Part shown: in pieces, positions 1 through 8,094 of the stretch
Layout of the letters: every line of letters begins with the position of its first letter
Position numbering within the stretch: the first letter of the stretch is position 1
Origin: JBCBKU01 sp965267475
GTDB lineage: Bacteria; Pseudomonadota; Alphaproteobacteria; Rhodobacterales; Rhodobacteraceae
Direction: 5' to 3'
Assembly: GCA_965267475.1 (NCBI GenBank)
Contig: OZ254079.1
Span: 2,294,001 to 2,358,000, forward strand
DNA: 64,000 nucleotides
Made by a program: the position numbers and the translations under genes
The notes under the pieces: generated by a model
What the model saw: only the letters and a program-made list of their open reading frames with translations
Database searches by the model: none
What the model was told of the DNA's origin: nothing

Positions 1-501
1 GCAGAGCGTTTTCACTTGCGCCCGGTCCGGAAATCGGATGCCGGGCTTTTGGGCCTGCATGCAGGTGACGCACGTGTGGCCAAGGCAACCCGGTCGATAC
101 CGCACCCGCTGCCGCCTGGCCTGACCGAGACGTTCATTGCCCGAGCCCATGCGGAAGATCGCGCCGAAGACATCTGGGTGATCGATGGCACCCAGTCCAA
201 TCTGGCTGAAGTTCTTGGTGTGATTTCGCTCAAGCGGCTCGACCGCGACCAATCCGAGGTGGCCTATTGGGTGGCGCCGGCCTTCTGGAACACCGGTATC
301 GCGTCCGAAGCGGTTCATGCGATCCTTAAGGAAAACCCGCAACAGGCCCGCACAGTCTTTGCCGAGGTGTTTCAGGACAACCCGATCTCGGCCCGCGTTC
401 TGACGAATGCTGGGTTCGAATACATCGGCGATGCCGAGACGTTCAGCGTGGCACGCGCCCAGACGGTCCCAACTTGGACCTATCTCAAACGGTACGGCTG
501 A
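1..501 (+). CDS. GNAT-family N-acetyltransferase, 5' end outside window
   Basis: The frame is open from base 1 and the residues before the first possible start (TTG at 16) read AERFH-LRPVRKSD, the usual first strand of RimJ/RimL-type acetyltransferases, so the true start lies upstream of the window. The 166 visible residues carry the acetyl-CoA-binding region in diverged form (WVAPAFWNTGIASEAVHAIL) and the C-terminal NPISARVLTNAGFEY motif typical of the family. The role would be acetyl transfer to an amine, perhaps a protein N-terminus or small molecule; the substrate cannot be read. It ends 4 bases before a second, double GNAT gene and is probably in the same operon. Confidence 0.85.
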   Translation, partial: AERFHLRPVRKSDAGLLGLHAGDARVAKATRSIPHPLPPGLTETFIARAHAEDRAEDIWVIDGTQSNLAEVLGVISLKRLDRDQSEVAYWVAPAFWNTGIASEAVHAILKENPQQARTVFAEVFQDNPISARVLTNAGFEYIGDAETFSVARAQTVPTWTYLKRYG

Positions 502-505
502 CGTC

Positions 506-1540
506 ATGGCAGCGCCGGGAGAGACACTGAAAACACCCCGGCTGACCCTCAGATTACCTAGGCCGGAAGACGCCGCGGTTGTGGCCGACCGGATCGGCAA
601 TTACGATGTTACGCGTTGGCTGGCGGTCGTGCCGTACCCTTATGCGGTCGCGGACGCGGAATACTTCATCGACAAGTCGCAGGCCAAGCCGGGTCGGGTC
701 TGGTTTATCGACCATCCCGAGCACGGCGTGATCGGTGGGATCAGCACGGATAAGGAACTGGGCTATTGGATCGCGCGTCCTTTTTGGGGGCAGGGCTTTG
801 CGCTCGAGGCCACTTGGGGCGTCGTGGAAAACTGGTTCTCCGACCCGGAAAATGGCGATCTGACGTCAGGCTATTTCGACGGCAACGACCGATCGGCCCG
901 CGTCCTTGAAAAGCTGGGTTTTGAACGGACAGGGCCGAAGCGGATCACCTCTGCCGCACTCCATCAGGATATCGACAGTCAAAACATGCGTCTGACGCGG
1001 GCGCGTTGGGACGCAATTTCACGGATTGAGGTCACGACAGACCGGCTGGTCTTGCGCGGGATTGAGACCTCGGATGCCGAGGCGATCGCGGCCCTTGCCG
1101 GAACCCAAGACGTCGCGCCGATGATCTTTGCGGCCAAGATCCCCTGGCCCGTGGATGAAGTGCGCCGGTTCTGCTGGGCCTGGCAATGGCGGGGGGTACC
1201 GCAATTCCGCATGGCGATTTGTTTGCCCGATGGCACCGTTATCGGGTCTTGCGGCATATCCCGCGCGCAAGAGGTGTTCTATTTCTTCGGACGCAGCGCC
1301 TGGGGCAAAGGTTACGCGACCGAAGCGATGGAAGGCTTCATCGGTCTTCTTTTCGACCGCTTTGGCCTCGATTATCTGAAGGCGGACGTGTTCCACGACA
1401 ATCCTGCCTCGCGCAATGTGCTGGGCAAGCTCGGTTTCGTGCAGACTGGCGAAGCCATGGGAACGTCGGCGGCCCGGCTTGAGCCAGAGACCGTTTCAGT
1501 CTATCGCCTGACGCCTGAGATGTTCCGGGGGCGGTCATGA
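506..1540 (+). CDS. Tandem two-domain GNAT acetyltransferase
   Basis: This 344-residue protein contains two complete GNAT domains in one chain. Domain 1 spans about residues 8-165 (TPRLTLRLPRPEDA to NDRSARVLEKLGFE) and domain 2 about 170-340 (TDRLVLRGIETSDA to NPASRNVLGKLGF). Each has its own acetyl-CoA loop: FWGQGFALEA in the first and AWGKGYATEAMEG in the second. I chose ATG 506 because the domain begins right after it and it follows the previous stop by 4 bases; the open frame to 407 lies inside the upstream gene. It overlaps obgE by 4 bases (ATGA), so it is translationally coupled to it. Substrate unknown; a RimJ-like or small-molecule acetylase is likely. Confidence 0.85.
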   Translation: MAAPGETLKTPRLTLRLPRPEDAAVVADRIGNYDVTRWLAVVPYPYAVADAEYFIDKSQAKPGRVWFIDHPEHGVIGGISTDKELGYWIARPFWGQGFALEATWGVVENWFSDPENGDLTSGYFDGNDRSARVLEKLGFERTGPKRITSAALHQDIDSQNMRLTRARWDAISRIEVTTDRLVLRGIETSDAEAIAALAGTQDVAPMIFAAKIPWPVDEVRRFCWAWQWRGVPQFRMAICLPDGTVIGSCGISRAQEVFYFFGRSAWGKGYATEAMEGFIGLLFDRFGLDYLKADVFHDNPASRNVLGKLGFVQTGEAMGTSAARLEPETVSVYRLTPEMFRGRS

Positions 1541-2562
1541 AATTCCTTGACCTCGCAAAGGTTTATATCCGCTCGGGATCGGGCGGGAACGGCTGCATCA
1601 GCTTCCGTCGCGAGAAGTACATCGAATATGGCGGCCCGGATGGTGGAGATGGCGGTTCGGGCGGCGATGTCTGGGCCGAGGCTGTCGATGGCCTCAATAC
1701 CCTGATCGATTTCCGTTATCAGCAGCATTTCTATGCCGGTAACGGCAAAGCGGGCCAAGGGCGCCAGCGCACCGGCAAGGATGGCGACGATATTGTGCTG
1801 AAAGTCCCGGAAGGGACCGAAATCCTTGATGAGGACGAAGAAACCATGATCGCCGATCTGACCAGGGTTGGTGATCGCTTTCGCTTGGCGCAAGGCGGGA
1901 ATGGTGGGTTCGGGAACCTGCACTTCAAATCCTCGACCAATCAGGCGCCCCGGCACGCGAACCCCGGTCAACCCGGTGTAGAACGTACGCTTTGGCTGCG
2001 GTTGAAGCTGATCGCCGATGCGGGGCTTCTGGGTCTGCCCAATGCGGGAAAGTCGACCTTCCTGGCCGCCACGTCGAACGCGCGCCCTAAGGTCGCGGAT
2101 TACCCCTTCACAACTCTGATCCCGAACCTTGGCGTTGTCTGGGTCGATGGGGCGGAGTTTGTCGTGGCTGACATTCCCGGCCTGATCGAAGGCGCCCATG
2201 ACGGCAAGGGGATCGGGGATCGGTTTCTCGGTCATATCGAACGGTGCGAGGTTCTGATCCATCTGGTCGATGGGACGTCCAATGATCCGGCGGGTGATTG
2301 GCGGACGGTGATCGAAGAACTCGACGCCTATGGCGCAGGTTTGGCCGACAAACCCCGGATCACCGCACTGAACAAGATCGATGCGTTGGACGAGGAATTG
2401 ACGACGGCGCAGGCGGCAGAGTTAGAAGCTGTCGCAGGCCCGGTTCACCGGATATCAGGCGTCAGCGGGGCAGGGATCGAAGGGCTTTTGCGTGCGGCCC
2501 GGGCCCAAATCACCACGGCGCGTACGCCCAAGACGGCGGAGGCTGAGCCATGGCGACCCTGA
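1537..2562 (+). CDS. obgE: GTPase ObgE/CgtA, ribosome assembly and stress
   Basis: Essential Obg GTPase acting on the 50S subunit. The glycine-rich Obg fold covers residues 1-158 (GGPDGGDGGSGGD near 32-44). The G domain follows with G1 at about 166-173 (GLPNAGKS), G3 DIPG near 213 and G4 NKID near 285. At 341 residues it is a normal proteobacterial length without the C-terminal OCT domain found in Bacillus. The start ATG overlaps the stop of the GNAT gene and the end overlaps proB by 13 bases, an obgE-proB-proA order common in alphaproteobacteria. Confidence 0.97.
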   Translation: MKFLDLAKVYIRSGSGGNGCISFRREKYIEYGGPDGGDGGSGGDVWAEAVDGLNTLIDFRYQQHFYAGNGKAGQGRQRTGKDGDDIVLKVPEGTEILDEDEETMIADLTRVGDRFRLAQGGNGGFGNLHFKSSTNQAPRHANPGQPGVERTLWLRLKLIADAGLLGLPNAGKSTFLAATSNARPKVADYPFTTLIPNLGVVWVDGAEFVVADIPGLIEGAHDGKGIGDRFLGHIERCEVLIHLVDGTSNDPAGDWRTVIEELDAYGAGLADKPRITALNKIDALDEELTTAQAAELEAVAGPVHRISGVSGAGIEGLLRAARAQITTARTPKTAEAEPWRP

Positions 2563-3650
2563 CAGATGCCAAGCGCCTCGTCGTCAAGATCGGCTCGGCT
2601 CTCTTGGTGCGGGACGGCGCATTGCGGGCCGATTGGCTGAAAGGCCTCGCTGAAGATGTCGCCGAGGCGCGGGCCCGGGGCACAGCGGTGATCCTGGTGT
2701 CATCGGGCTCGATTGCGCTTGGCCGCGCTGTTCTGGGACTGCCGGATGGCGACCTGACGCTTGAGCAATCCCAGGCTGCTGCGGCGGTGGGCCAGATCCG
2801 GCTCGCCCGTGCCTATGAAGAAGCGCTGGCGCCCCATGGCATCACCACGGCGCAGATCCTTTTGACGCTGGAAGACAGCGCCGACCGACGCCGCTATTTG
2901 AATGGCCGCGCGACGCTGGAACAGCTTCTAACGCTGGGAACAGTTCCAATCGTGAACGAGAACGACACGATTGCGACAGATGAGATCCGGTTCGGCGACA
3001 ACGACCGGTTGGCGGCGCAAGTGGCAGTCACGGTCGGCGCCGACCAACTGGTACTTCTGTCCGATATCGACGGGCTCTACACCGGCGACCCCCGATCAAA
3101 CGCGACGGCGCGACGGCTCGATACCATTGATCGCATCACACCAAAGATTGAGGCTATGGCCGGAGAAGCTGGTTCGGGCCTGTCACGTGGCGGCATGAAA
3201 ACCAAGGTCATGGCCGCGAAGACGGCCACGGCGGCGGGCTGCGCCATGGCGATTACGGCAGGGGCGGCCCACCGCCCGCTTTCGGCGCTGTCCGCGGGTG
3301 CCCCGGCAACATGGTTCCTGGCCGAAACGACGCCACAGCAGGCAAGGAAACGCTGGATCGGATCGATGAAGCCCAAAGGTGTCCTGACCGTCGACCAAGG
3401 CGCGGTTCAGGCTTTGGAAAGGGGCAAATCGCTGTTGCCCGCCGGGGTTACCGCCGTGGCGGGCCGGTTCGGACGCGGCGATCCTGTCGAGCTTCGGGGA
3501 CCGGGCGAGGCGCGGCTTGGAATGGGGCTGATCCGCTATACCGCGGATGAAGCGCAGGCGATCAAAGGCCATCAGAGCCGTGACATCGAGGCGGTGCTCG
3601 GCTATCCCGGACGGGCGGCCTTGATCCACAGGGATGACATGGCAATCTAG
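2550..3650 (+). CDS. proB: Glutamate 5-kinase
   Basis: First step of proline synthesis: ATP-dependent phosphorylation of glutamate to glutamyl-5-phosphate, which is passed to ProA. The 366 residues comprise an amino-acid-kinase domain (KIGSALLV at the N-terminus, VNENDT and LSDIDGLYTGDP in the middle, SRGGMKTK for ATP binding) and a C-terminal PUA domain from about residue 275. The start lies inside the end of obgE, so the genes are probably co-translated. Feedback by proline is typical of the family. proA follows after 80 bases holding AT-rich hairpins. Confidence 0.97.
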   Translation: MATLTDAKRLVVKIGSALLVRDGALRADWLKGLAEDVAEARARGTAVILVSSGSIALGRAVLGLPDGDLTLEQSQAAAAVGQIRLARAYEEALAPHGITTAQILLTLEDSADRRRYLNGRATLEQLLTLGTVPIVNENDTIATDEIRFGDNDRLAAQVAVTVGADQLVLLSDIDGLYTGDPRSNATARRLDTIDRITPKIEAMAGEAGSGLSRGGMKTKVMAAKTATAAGCAMAITAGAAHRPLSALSAGAPATWFLAETTPQQARKRWIGSMKPKGVLTVDQGAVQALERGKSLLPAGVTAVAGRFGRGDPVELRGPGEARLGMGLIRYTADEAQAIKGHQSRDIEAVLGYPGRAALIHRDDMAI

Positions 3651-3662
3651 CGGGGCGCAAAG

Positions 3663-3706
3663 ATTTTACGGTAAAATTTTTGTACGGAATTTTACTGAAA
3701 AATTTC
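3663..3706. repeat. Two AT-rich hairpins between proB and proA
   Basis: Bases 3663-3677 form a 7-bp stem around a single G (ATTTTAC/GTAAAAT). Bases 3686-3706 form a second, imperfect stem of about 8 bp (GGAATTTT with AAAAATTTC). The block is strikingly AT-rich inside a GC-rich operon and ends 24 bases before the proA start, so it would be transcribed. It could attenuate or process the mRNA, or be an intergenic palindromic repeat. It differs from the hairpins at 18.1 and 44.4 kb in lacking their apical heptamer. Confidence 0.6.
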
Positions 3707-3730
3707 GGCCCCGCGCCGAGGAGACGCAGG

Positions 3731-4996
3731 ATGAAAGACGGATCAGATATCGCTGCTTTGATGGCAGATATGGGCCAACGTGCGAAAGACGCGGCCGCTG
3801 TACTTGCGACGGCCACGGCGGAGCGAAAGCACGCCGCCCTGATCGGTGCGGCTGAGGCCGTCTGGCGCCGCCGGGCTGAGATCATCGAGGCAAATGCCAA
3901 GGACATGGAGTATGGCCGCGAGAAGGGCCTGAATGGCGCCATGCTCGACCGGCTGATGCTGGATGAAGACCGCATCCGAGGCATGGTCGACGGTCTTCGC
4001 GCAGTGGCCGAGCAGAGGGACCCGGTCGGCGATGTCATGGCGGAATGGGACATGCCCTCAGGCCTGCATATCCGGCGCGTCCGGACGCCACTGGGTGTGA
4101 TCGGTGTGATCTATGAAAGCCGCCCGAACGTGACGGCGGATGCAGGTGCGCTTTGCCTGAAATCCGGAAATGCCGTGATCCTGCGGGGCGGGTCGGAAAG
4201 CTTCCATTCCGCCGGCGCAATCCACGCCTGCCTCGTCGACGGGCTGAAATCGGCCAACCTGCCTGCCCACGCCATCCAGAAGGTCCCGACCCGTGACCGG
4301 GCCGCTGTCAGCGAAATGCTGACCATGACGGGCGCCATCGACGTGATTGTACCCCGGGGTGGCAAGGGGCTTGTCGGTCTGGTTCAGCGCGAAGCCCGCG
4401 TGCCCGTTTTCGCCCATCTCGAAGGGATCGTGCATATCTATCTGGACAAAGCTGCCGATCCGGCCAAGGCGGTTGAAGTCGTGCTGAATGCCAAGACCCG
4501 GCGGACGGGCATTTGCGGCGCGGCGGAATGCCTGTTGGTCCATGAAGGTATTGCGGACACCACGGGCCGCGCGGTAATCGAAGCTTTGATTGCGGCTGGG
4601 GTCGAGGTGCGGGCCGACGATGCCTTGCAGTCCATCACAGGGACAAGTGCTGCGAGCGAAGACGATTGGGGGCACGAATACCTCGATATGGTGATCGCGG
4701 CGCGTCGGGTGTCCGGGCTCGATCAGGCCGTGGATCACATCCGCACTTACGGGTCCCAGCATACGGATGCGATTATTTCCGAAGATCAGGGTGCGATTGA
4801 TACCTTCTTCCGCGATCTCGACAGTGCAATCCTGATGGCCAATGCATCGACCCAGTTTGCAGACGGGGGCGAGTTCGGGATGGGCGCCGAGATCGGGATT
4901 GCCACTGGCAAGATGCACGCGCGTGGCCCGGTCGGTGCGGAACAATTGACCTCGTTCAAATACCTTGTCACCGGCGACGGGGCTTTGCGGGGCTGA
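3731..4996 (+). CDS. proA: Gamma-glutamyl phosphate reductase
   Basis: Second step of proline synthesis: NADPH-dependent reduction of glutamyl-5-phosphate to glutamate-5-semialdehyde in the cytosol. The 421-residue protein has the aldehyde-dehydrogenase fold, with the catalytic cysteine in RTGICGAAE and conserved TPLGVIGVIYESRPNVT and MGAEIGIAT segments. I chose ATG 3731 because it follows a GAGGAGACGCAGG ribosome site and matches the family N-terminus; upstream in-frame codons lie in the AT-rich hairpin block. The stop overlaps the start of the M20 gene by one base. Confidence 0.97.
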   Translation: MKDGSDIAALMADMGQRAKDAAAVLATATAERKHAALIGAAEAVWRRRAEIIEANAKDMEYGREKGLNGAMLDRLMLDEDRIRGMVDGLRAVAEQRDPVGDVMAEWDMPSGLHIRRVRTPLGVIGVIYESRPNVTADAGALCLKSGNAVILRGGSESFHSAGAIHACLVDGLKSANLPAHAIQKVPTRDRAAVSEMLTMTGAIDVIVPRGGKGLVGLVQREARVPVFAHLEGIVHIYLDKAADPAKAVEVVLNAKTRRTGICGAAECLLVHEGIADTTGRAVIEALIAAGVEVRADDALQSITGTSAASEDDWGHEYLDMVIAARRVSGLDQAVDHIRTYGSQHTDAIISEDQGAIDTFFRDLDSAILMANASTQFADGGEFGMGAEIGIATGKMHARGPVGAEQLTSFKYLVTGDGALRG

Positions 4997-6297
4997 TGCT
5001 GGACGGGCCGGATCAGGCGCTTGGCGCGGCGATCGAGGCCCGGCGCGACGAGCTGATCCGCCTGACCCAGGATCTGGTGCAGATCCAGACGCTGAACCCG
5101 CCGGGTGCCAGATACCACGAGATCTGCGAATACCTGGAAGCCCGGCTGGAACGCACCCAATTCAAATGCGAAATGATCCGGGCCTTTGGGGCACCTGGCG
5201 ATAGCGAGGACTTTCCGCGCTGGAACATCGTTGCCCGCCGGGCGGGAGAGGCGCCCGGCGAAACCGTGCATTTCAACAGTCATACGGATGTGGTCGAAGT
5301 CGGCCACGGTTGGACCACCGATCCTTTCGGGGCCGAGATCCGGGACGGTAAGATCTTTGGCCGCGGCACTTGCGACATGAAAGGGGGGTTGGCCGCCTCG
5401 ATCATCGCGGCCGAGGCGTTTATCGAAACCTGCCCGGGCTTTACCGGAGCTATCGAAATCTCAGCCACAGCCGATGAGGAATCGGGCGGCTATGGCGGCG
5501 TCGCTTATCTGGCCGAACGCGGTTATTTCGATCCCAAACGCGTTCAGCATGTGATCATTCCCGAGCCCTTGAACAAAGATCGGATCTGCCTGGGCCATCG
5601 CGGCGTCTGGTGGGCCGAGATCGAAACGAAGGGCCGGATTGCCCATGGTTCGATGCCATTCCTCGGCGATTGCGCCGTCCGCCACATGGGCGCGGTATTG
5701 GCCGAGATGGAGGCGACGCTCTTTCCGTTGCTCGCCACCAAAACCACAGAGATGCCCGTCGTCCCGGAAGGTGCCAAGCAATCGACGCTGAACATCAATT
5801 CGTTCCATGGCGGTGAGCCCGAACCAGAGCCGGGTTTCACCGGGTTCCCGGCACCCTGCGTGCCCGATCGCTGCCGGATCGTGATCGACAGGCGGTTTTT
5901 GATCGAGGAAGATATCGACACCGTAAAAGGTGAAGTGCGTGACCTGCTGGAACGGGTGAAAGCCACGCGACCAAGTTTCGAATATGAGATCCGCGAAATG
6001 CACGAAGTGCTGCCATCCATGGCGGCCCGCGACGCGCCCGTGGTGAAAACAACGGCAAACGCCATTGAACGCGTGTTGGGCCGGATGCCGGATTATGTCG
6101 CGTCTCCTGGCACTTACGATCAGAAGCACATCGATCGCATCGGGCGTCTGAAGAACTGCATCGCCTATGGACCCGGCGTGTTGGATCTTGCGCATCAACC
6201 CGATGAATGGGTGGGTATCGACGATATGATGGACAGCGCCAAGGTTATGGCGCTGGTTCTGGCGGATCTGCTCGCAGAAAAAGACGGCCCCCTTTGA
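4996..6297 (+). CDS. M20-family deacylase (ArgE/DapE-like)
   Basis: A 433-residue zinc-dependent amidohydrolase of peptidase family M20. Metal-binding and catalytic elements are visible: His in NSHTDVVEV, Asp in GRGTCDMKGG, the Glu pair in ATADEESGGYGG, Glu in IIPEP, and a C-terminal His in YDQKHIDRIG. The dimerisation domain lies about residues 195-320. The family removes acyl groups from amino acids such as N-acetylornithine or N-succinyl-diaminopimelate. Placement directly behind proBA (ATG overlapping its stop) hints at an amino-acid role, but the substrate cannot be decided from sequence. Confidence 0.88.
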   Translation: MLDGPDQALGAAIEARRDELIRLTQDLVQIQTLNPPGARYHEICEYLEARLERTQFKCEMIRAFGAPGDSEDFPRWNIVARRAGEAPGETVHFNSHTDVVEVGHGWTTDPFGAEIRDGKIFGRGTCDMKGGLAASIIAAEAFIETCPGFTGAIEISATADEESGGYGGVAYLAERGYFDPKRVQHVIIPEPLNKDRICLGHRGVWWAEIETKGRIAHGSMPFLGDCAVRHMGAVLAEMEATLFPLLATKTTEMPVVPEGAKQSTLNINSFHGGEPEPEPGFTGFPAPCVPDRCRIVIDRRFLIEEDIDTVKGEVRDLLERVKATRPSFEYEIREMHEVLPSMAARDAPVVKTTANAIERVLGRMPDYVASPGTYDQKHIDRIGRLKNCIAYGPGVLDLAHQPDEWVGIDDMMDSAKVMALVLADLLAEKDGPL

Positions 6298-6306
6298 CCG
6301 GGGCCG
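6285..6306 (+). terminator. Possible terminator hairpin at the end of the proBA operon
   Basis: CGGCCCC (6285-6291) pairs with GGGGCCG (6300-6306) across a loop containing the stop codon of the M20 gene. There is no clear T-run afterwards, so termination is only suggested by position. Confidence 0.35.
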
Positions 6307-6338
6307 CCTTGGGCACGGGTTTGGCCCGGCACGAGGGC

Positions 6339-6527
6339 CTAGTATTTGGTCGTGCAGGTGTTGCCCTTTCCATCGCTGCGGCTGATCTGCGTGATGCGGC
6401 CACTGGACAGGACATTTCCGCCCGTGCGGGTCACCGATTTCGATGCGCCGCTGTCGTAACGTGTGGTCGTCGTCTTGTAGGTCGGGCCATTGCCCGTCCG
6501 ATGTGTGCTTGTCGTCTTGCGTGCCAT
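6339..6527 (-). CDS. Small Thr/Ser-rich protein of unknown function
   Basis: A 62-residue basic protein starting MARKTTSTHRTGNGPTYK and ending in TCTTKY, very rich in Thr, Ser, Gly and Arg. The start is supported by a strong ribosome site (AAGGAGTGAGAC directly upstream). No signal peptide or membrane segment is present. I do not recognise a domain. It stands alone, convergent to the M20 gene and divergent from the helix-turn-helix gene at 6635. Confidence 0.65.
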   Translation of the reverse strand: MARKTTSTHRTGNGPTYKTTTTRYDSGASKSVTRTGGNVLSSGRITQISRSDGKGNTCTTKY

Positions 6528-6603
6528 GTCTCACTCCTTTCCAAGCTGTGTCGCAGGTCTTTGGCGCGTGTTTCAGAGCCTAGGGTCGTTAGGGCACCGG
6601 GTC

Positions 6604-6631
6604 GCGCCGTTTTCGAAGAAAAAAACGGCGC
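6604..6631. other. 10-bp inverted repeat just before the start at 6635
   Basis: GCGCCGTTTT (6604-6613) pairs perfectly with AAAACGGCGC (6622-6631) around an 8-base purine-rich loop. It ends 3 bases before the ATG of the frameshifted gene and occupies the place where a ribosome site should be. No T-run follows on the + strand. It could block translation or be a regulatory site. Confidence 0.5.
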
Positions 6632-6634
6632 CTC

Positions 6635-7386
6635 ATGACCGATGCCGTGCGGTTTCATGTCGACGTGTTCGAACGGCTGGTCGAAGATCGGTTCGGATCC
6701 TTTGACGCCTTGCGACAGGCTTGGGTGGATGGCGCGGATGCCGATGCGGATGACGATCTCGCCGAGACGACGCTAAGGGCCTGGCTGGCCGGGCGGCTGC
6801 CCAATCGCGGTCACCTGTTTCGTCTCGCCCGGATTTTCGATGTGGATCCACTGGTCCTTGTTGCGGTGGATGCCGGGTCGCTGGTCTTTGTGATGGACAG
6901 TCTGCGGGGGCGTTCTTTCAAAGCCCATCGGCCCTTTCAAAGCGCTTGTCCTATCTATTCGATCTGTTGCAGCCGTCCTCGGACTGGCCCAATCCACCGG
7001 GTCTGGATGCGGGGGCGGGCCCTGGGGCCCCTTGGGTGAAGCGCGACGTCATGCACAGCGCCCGAGCGGCGCGTGGGTACTATCCGACGTTTCAGCTTAC
7101 GGGCGCGCGGGATCTTCAGGTTTGGTATTTTGCGTTTCGGGATGTGACGGTGCCGGGTCTGGTCTGGCGGCCATATGGCGCTGTCCGGCGAATGTTCGGA
7201 TCGGCGGAGCTGTTCTCAGAAGCCGGCGTGACCGCGGCGATCCTGGGCGCGCCTGACAGGCCCGTCCCGGTCCGAACTTTCTTTGGGGCGGGTGCGGCCG
7301 AATTTCGCGTGGCTTCGCTGCACGCATTTGATCTAGACCTTATCGATGAACCAACAAGCGAAGAGGGTGCGCTGACCTTTCCCTAA
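6635..7386 (+). pseudogene. Helix-turn-helix protein split by a frameshift
   Basis: Two open frames read as one protein. The first (ATG 6635, frame lost near 6940) encodes a DNA-binding-like N-terminus including TTLRAWLAGRLPNRGHLFRL, similar to XRE-type helix-turn-helix regions. The second continues in the -1 frame from about 6940 to the stop at 7386 (SYLFDLLQPSSDWP through FHAFDLDLIDE-like C-terminus ending ALTFP). After the shift the first frame becomes Cys/Arg-rich nonsense ending at 7039, as expected for a broken reading frame. One missing base near 6932-6946 would restore a protein of about 250 residues. A sequencing error or programmed slippage is possible; I see no classic slippery heptamer. 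Confidence 0.6.
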
Positions 7387-7411
7387 GCGGGTAACCGGGC
7401 TGCCTTTTGGC

Positions 7412-7894
7412 CTAGCTTGCCGCCAGCAGGCGCTGGAAATGCGCCTCTAGCTCTTCCCGCGGGCGCACTCCTTCAAGGGTGTCCCGCAACCGTCCGCGAC
7501 CATCAAAAAGCAGCAGCGTGACATGTTGCGCCCCGTACCGGCCGGCGAAGGCTGAACCTTCCGCTGTCTGGATGTTGGCCACAAGATAATTGACTTCAGT
7601 CTTGTCGAAATGCCGAAGGGCGCGCCGGGCGTTCCGCTGAAGTTCCGTGCAAAGAGCACAGGTCGGATCATGGATCTGGACGATTGTCGGAATTCCGTTC
7701 CCGAGGCGGGTCAAGTCCTGCTCGGCAATGGTGGCGCGAACGGCGCGCACTGAAAACACGCCCGCACCGCCCAGTACGGCCACTCCGATGGCAGCATTAC
7801 GTATCAAAGTCAGAGTGTTACGACGGCTTTTTGAAGCGATCTTTTCGGCGGTCTTTGATTTGCCGCGCTTTGGTTTCTTGGATTTCCGAGGCAT
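7412..7894 (-). CDS. Membrane-anchored thioredoxin-like protein with CxxC
   Basis: A 160-residue protein with a strongly basic N-terminus (MPRKSKKPKRGKSK), one hydrophobic segment at about residues 32-55 (NAAIGVAVLGGAGVFSV) and a thioredoxin-like domain. The likely redox motif is CALC in DPTCALCTEL, followed by LLLFDGRGRLRDTLEGV, the usual late strand pair. The topology suggests an inner-membrane anchor with a periplasmic redox domain. I chose ATG 7894 because it follows AAAAGGACGGG and starts the basic region; the frame runs further upstream without similarity. It is convergent with the preceding gene and its partner is unknown. Confidence 0.7.
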   Translation of the reverse strand: MPRKSKKPKRGKSKTAEKIASKSRRNTLTLIRNAAIGVAVLGGAGVFSVRAVRATIAEQDLTRLGNGIPTIVQIHDPTCALCTELQRNARRALRHFDKTEVNYLVANIQTAEGSAFAGRYGAQHVTLLLFDGRGRLRDTLEGVRPREELEAHFQRLLAAS

Positions 7895-8094
7895 GGCCCG
7901 TCCTTTTCTGGATACCCACGCCAACAGAAGGCCACTTCGAGAAACCGGGCAATTCACGCGCCCTGACGTTCTCGTGATCGCTGCGGCCTTCGTCCCGGCT
8001 CCAGATGACACAAAGGCTTCATCCCAGCTTTGCGCAGGCGTCATGAAAGGCTGGGCAGGTCATCCCAGCATTTCTGGCAAAGAGGGGTTTCCAC

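Noticed and set aside
5461..6534. 357-codon - strand frame opposite the M20 deacylase
   Set aside because: Mirror of a strongly conserved gene; composition (His, Gln, Arg) is typical of antisense frames in GC-rich DNA.
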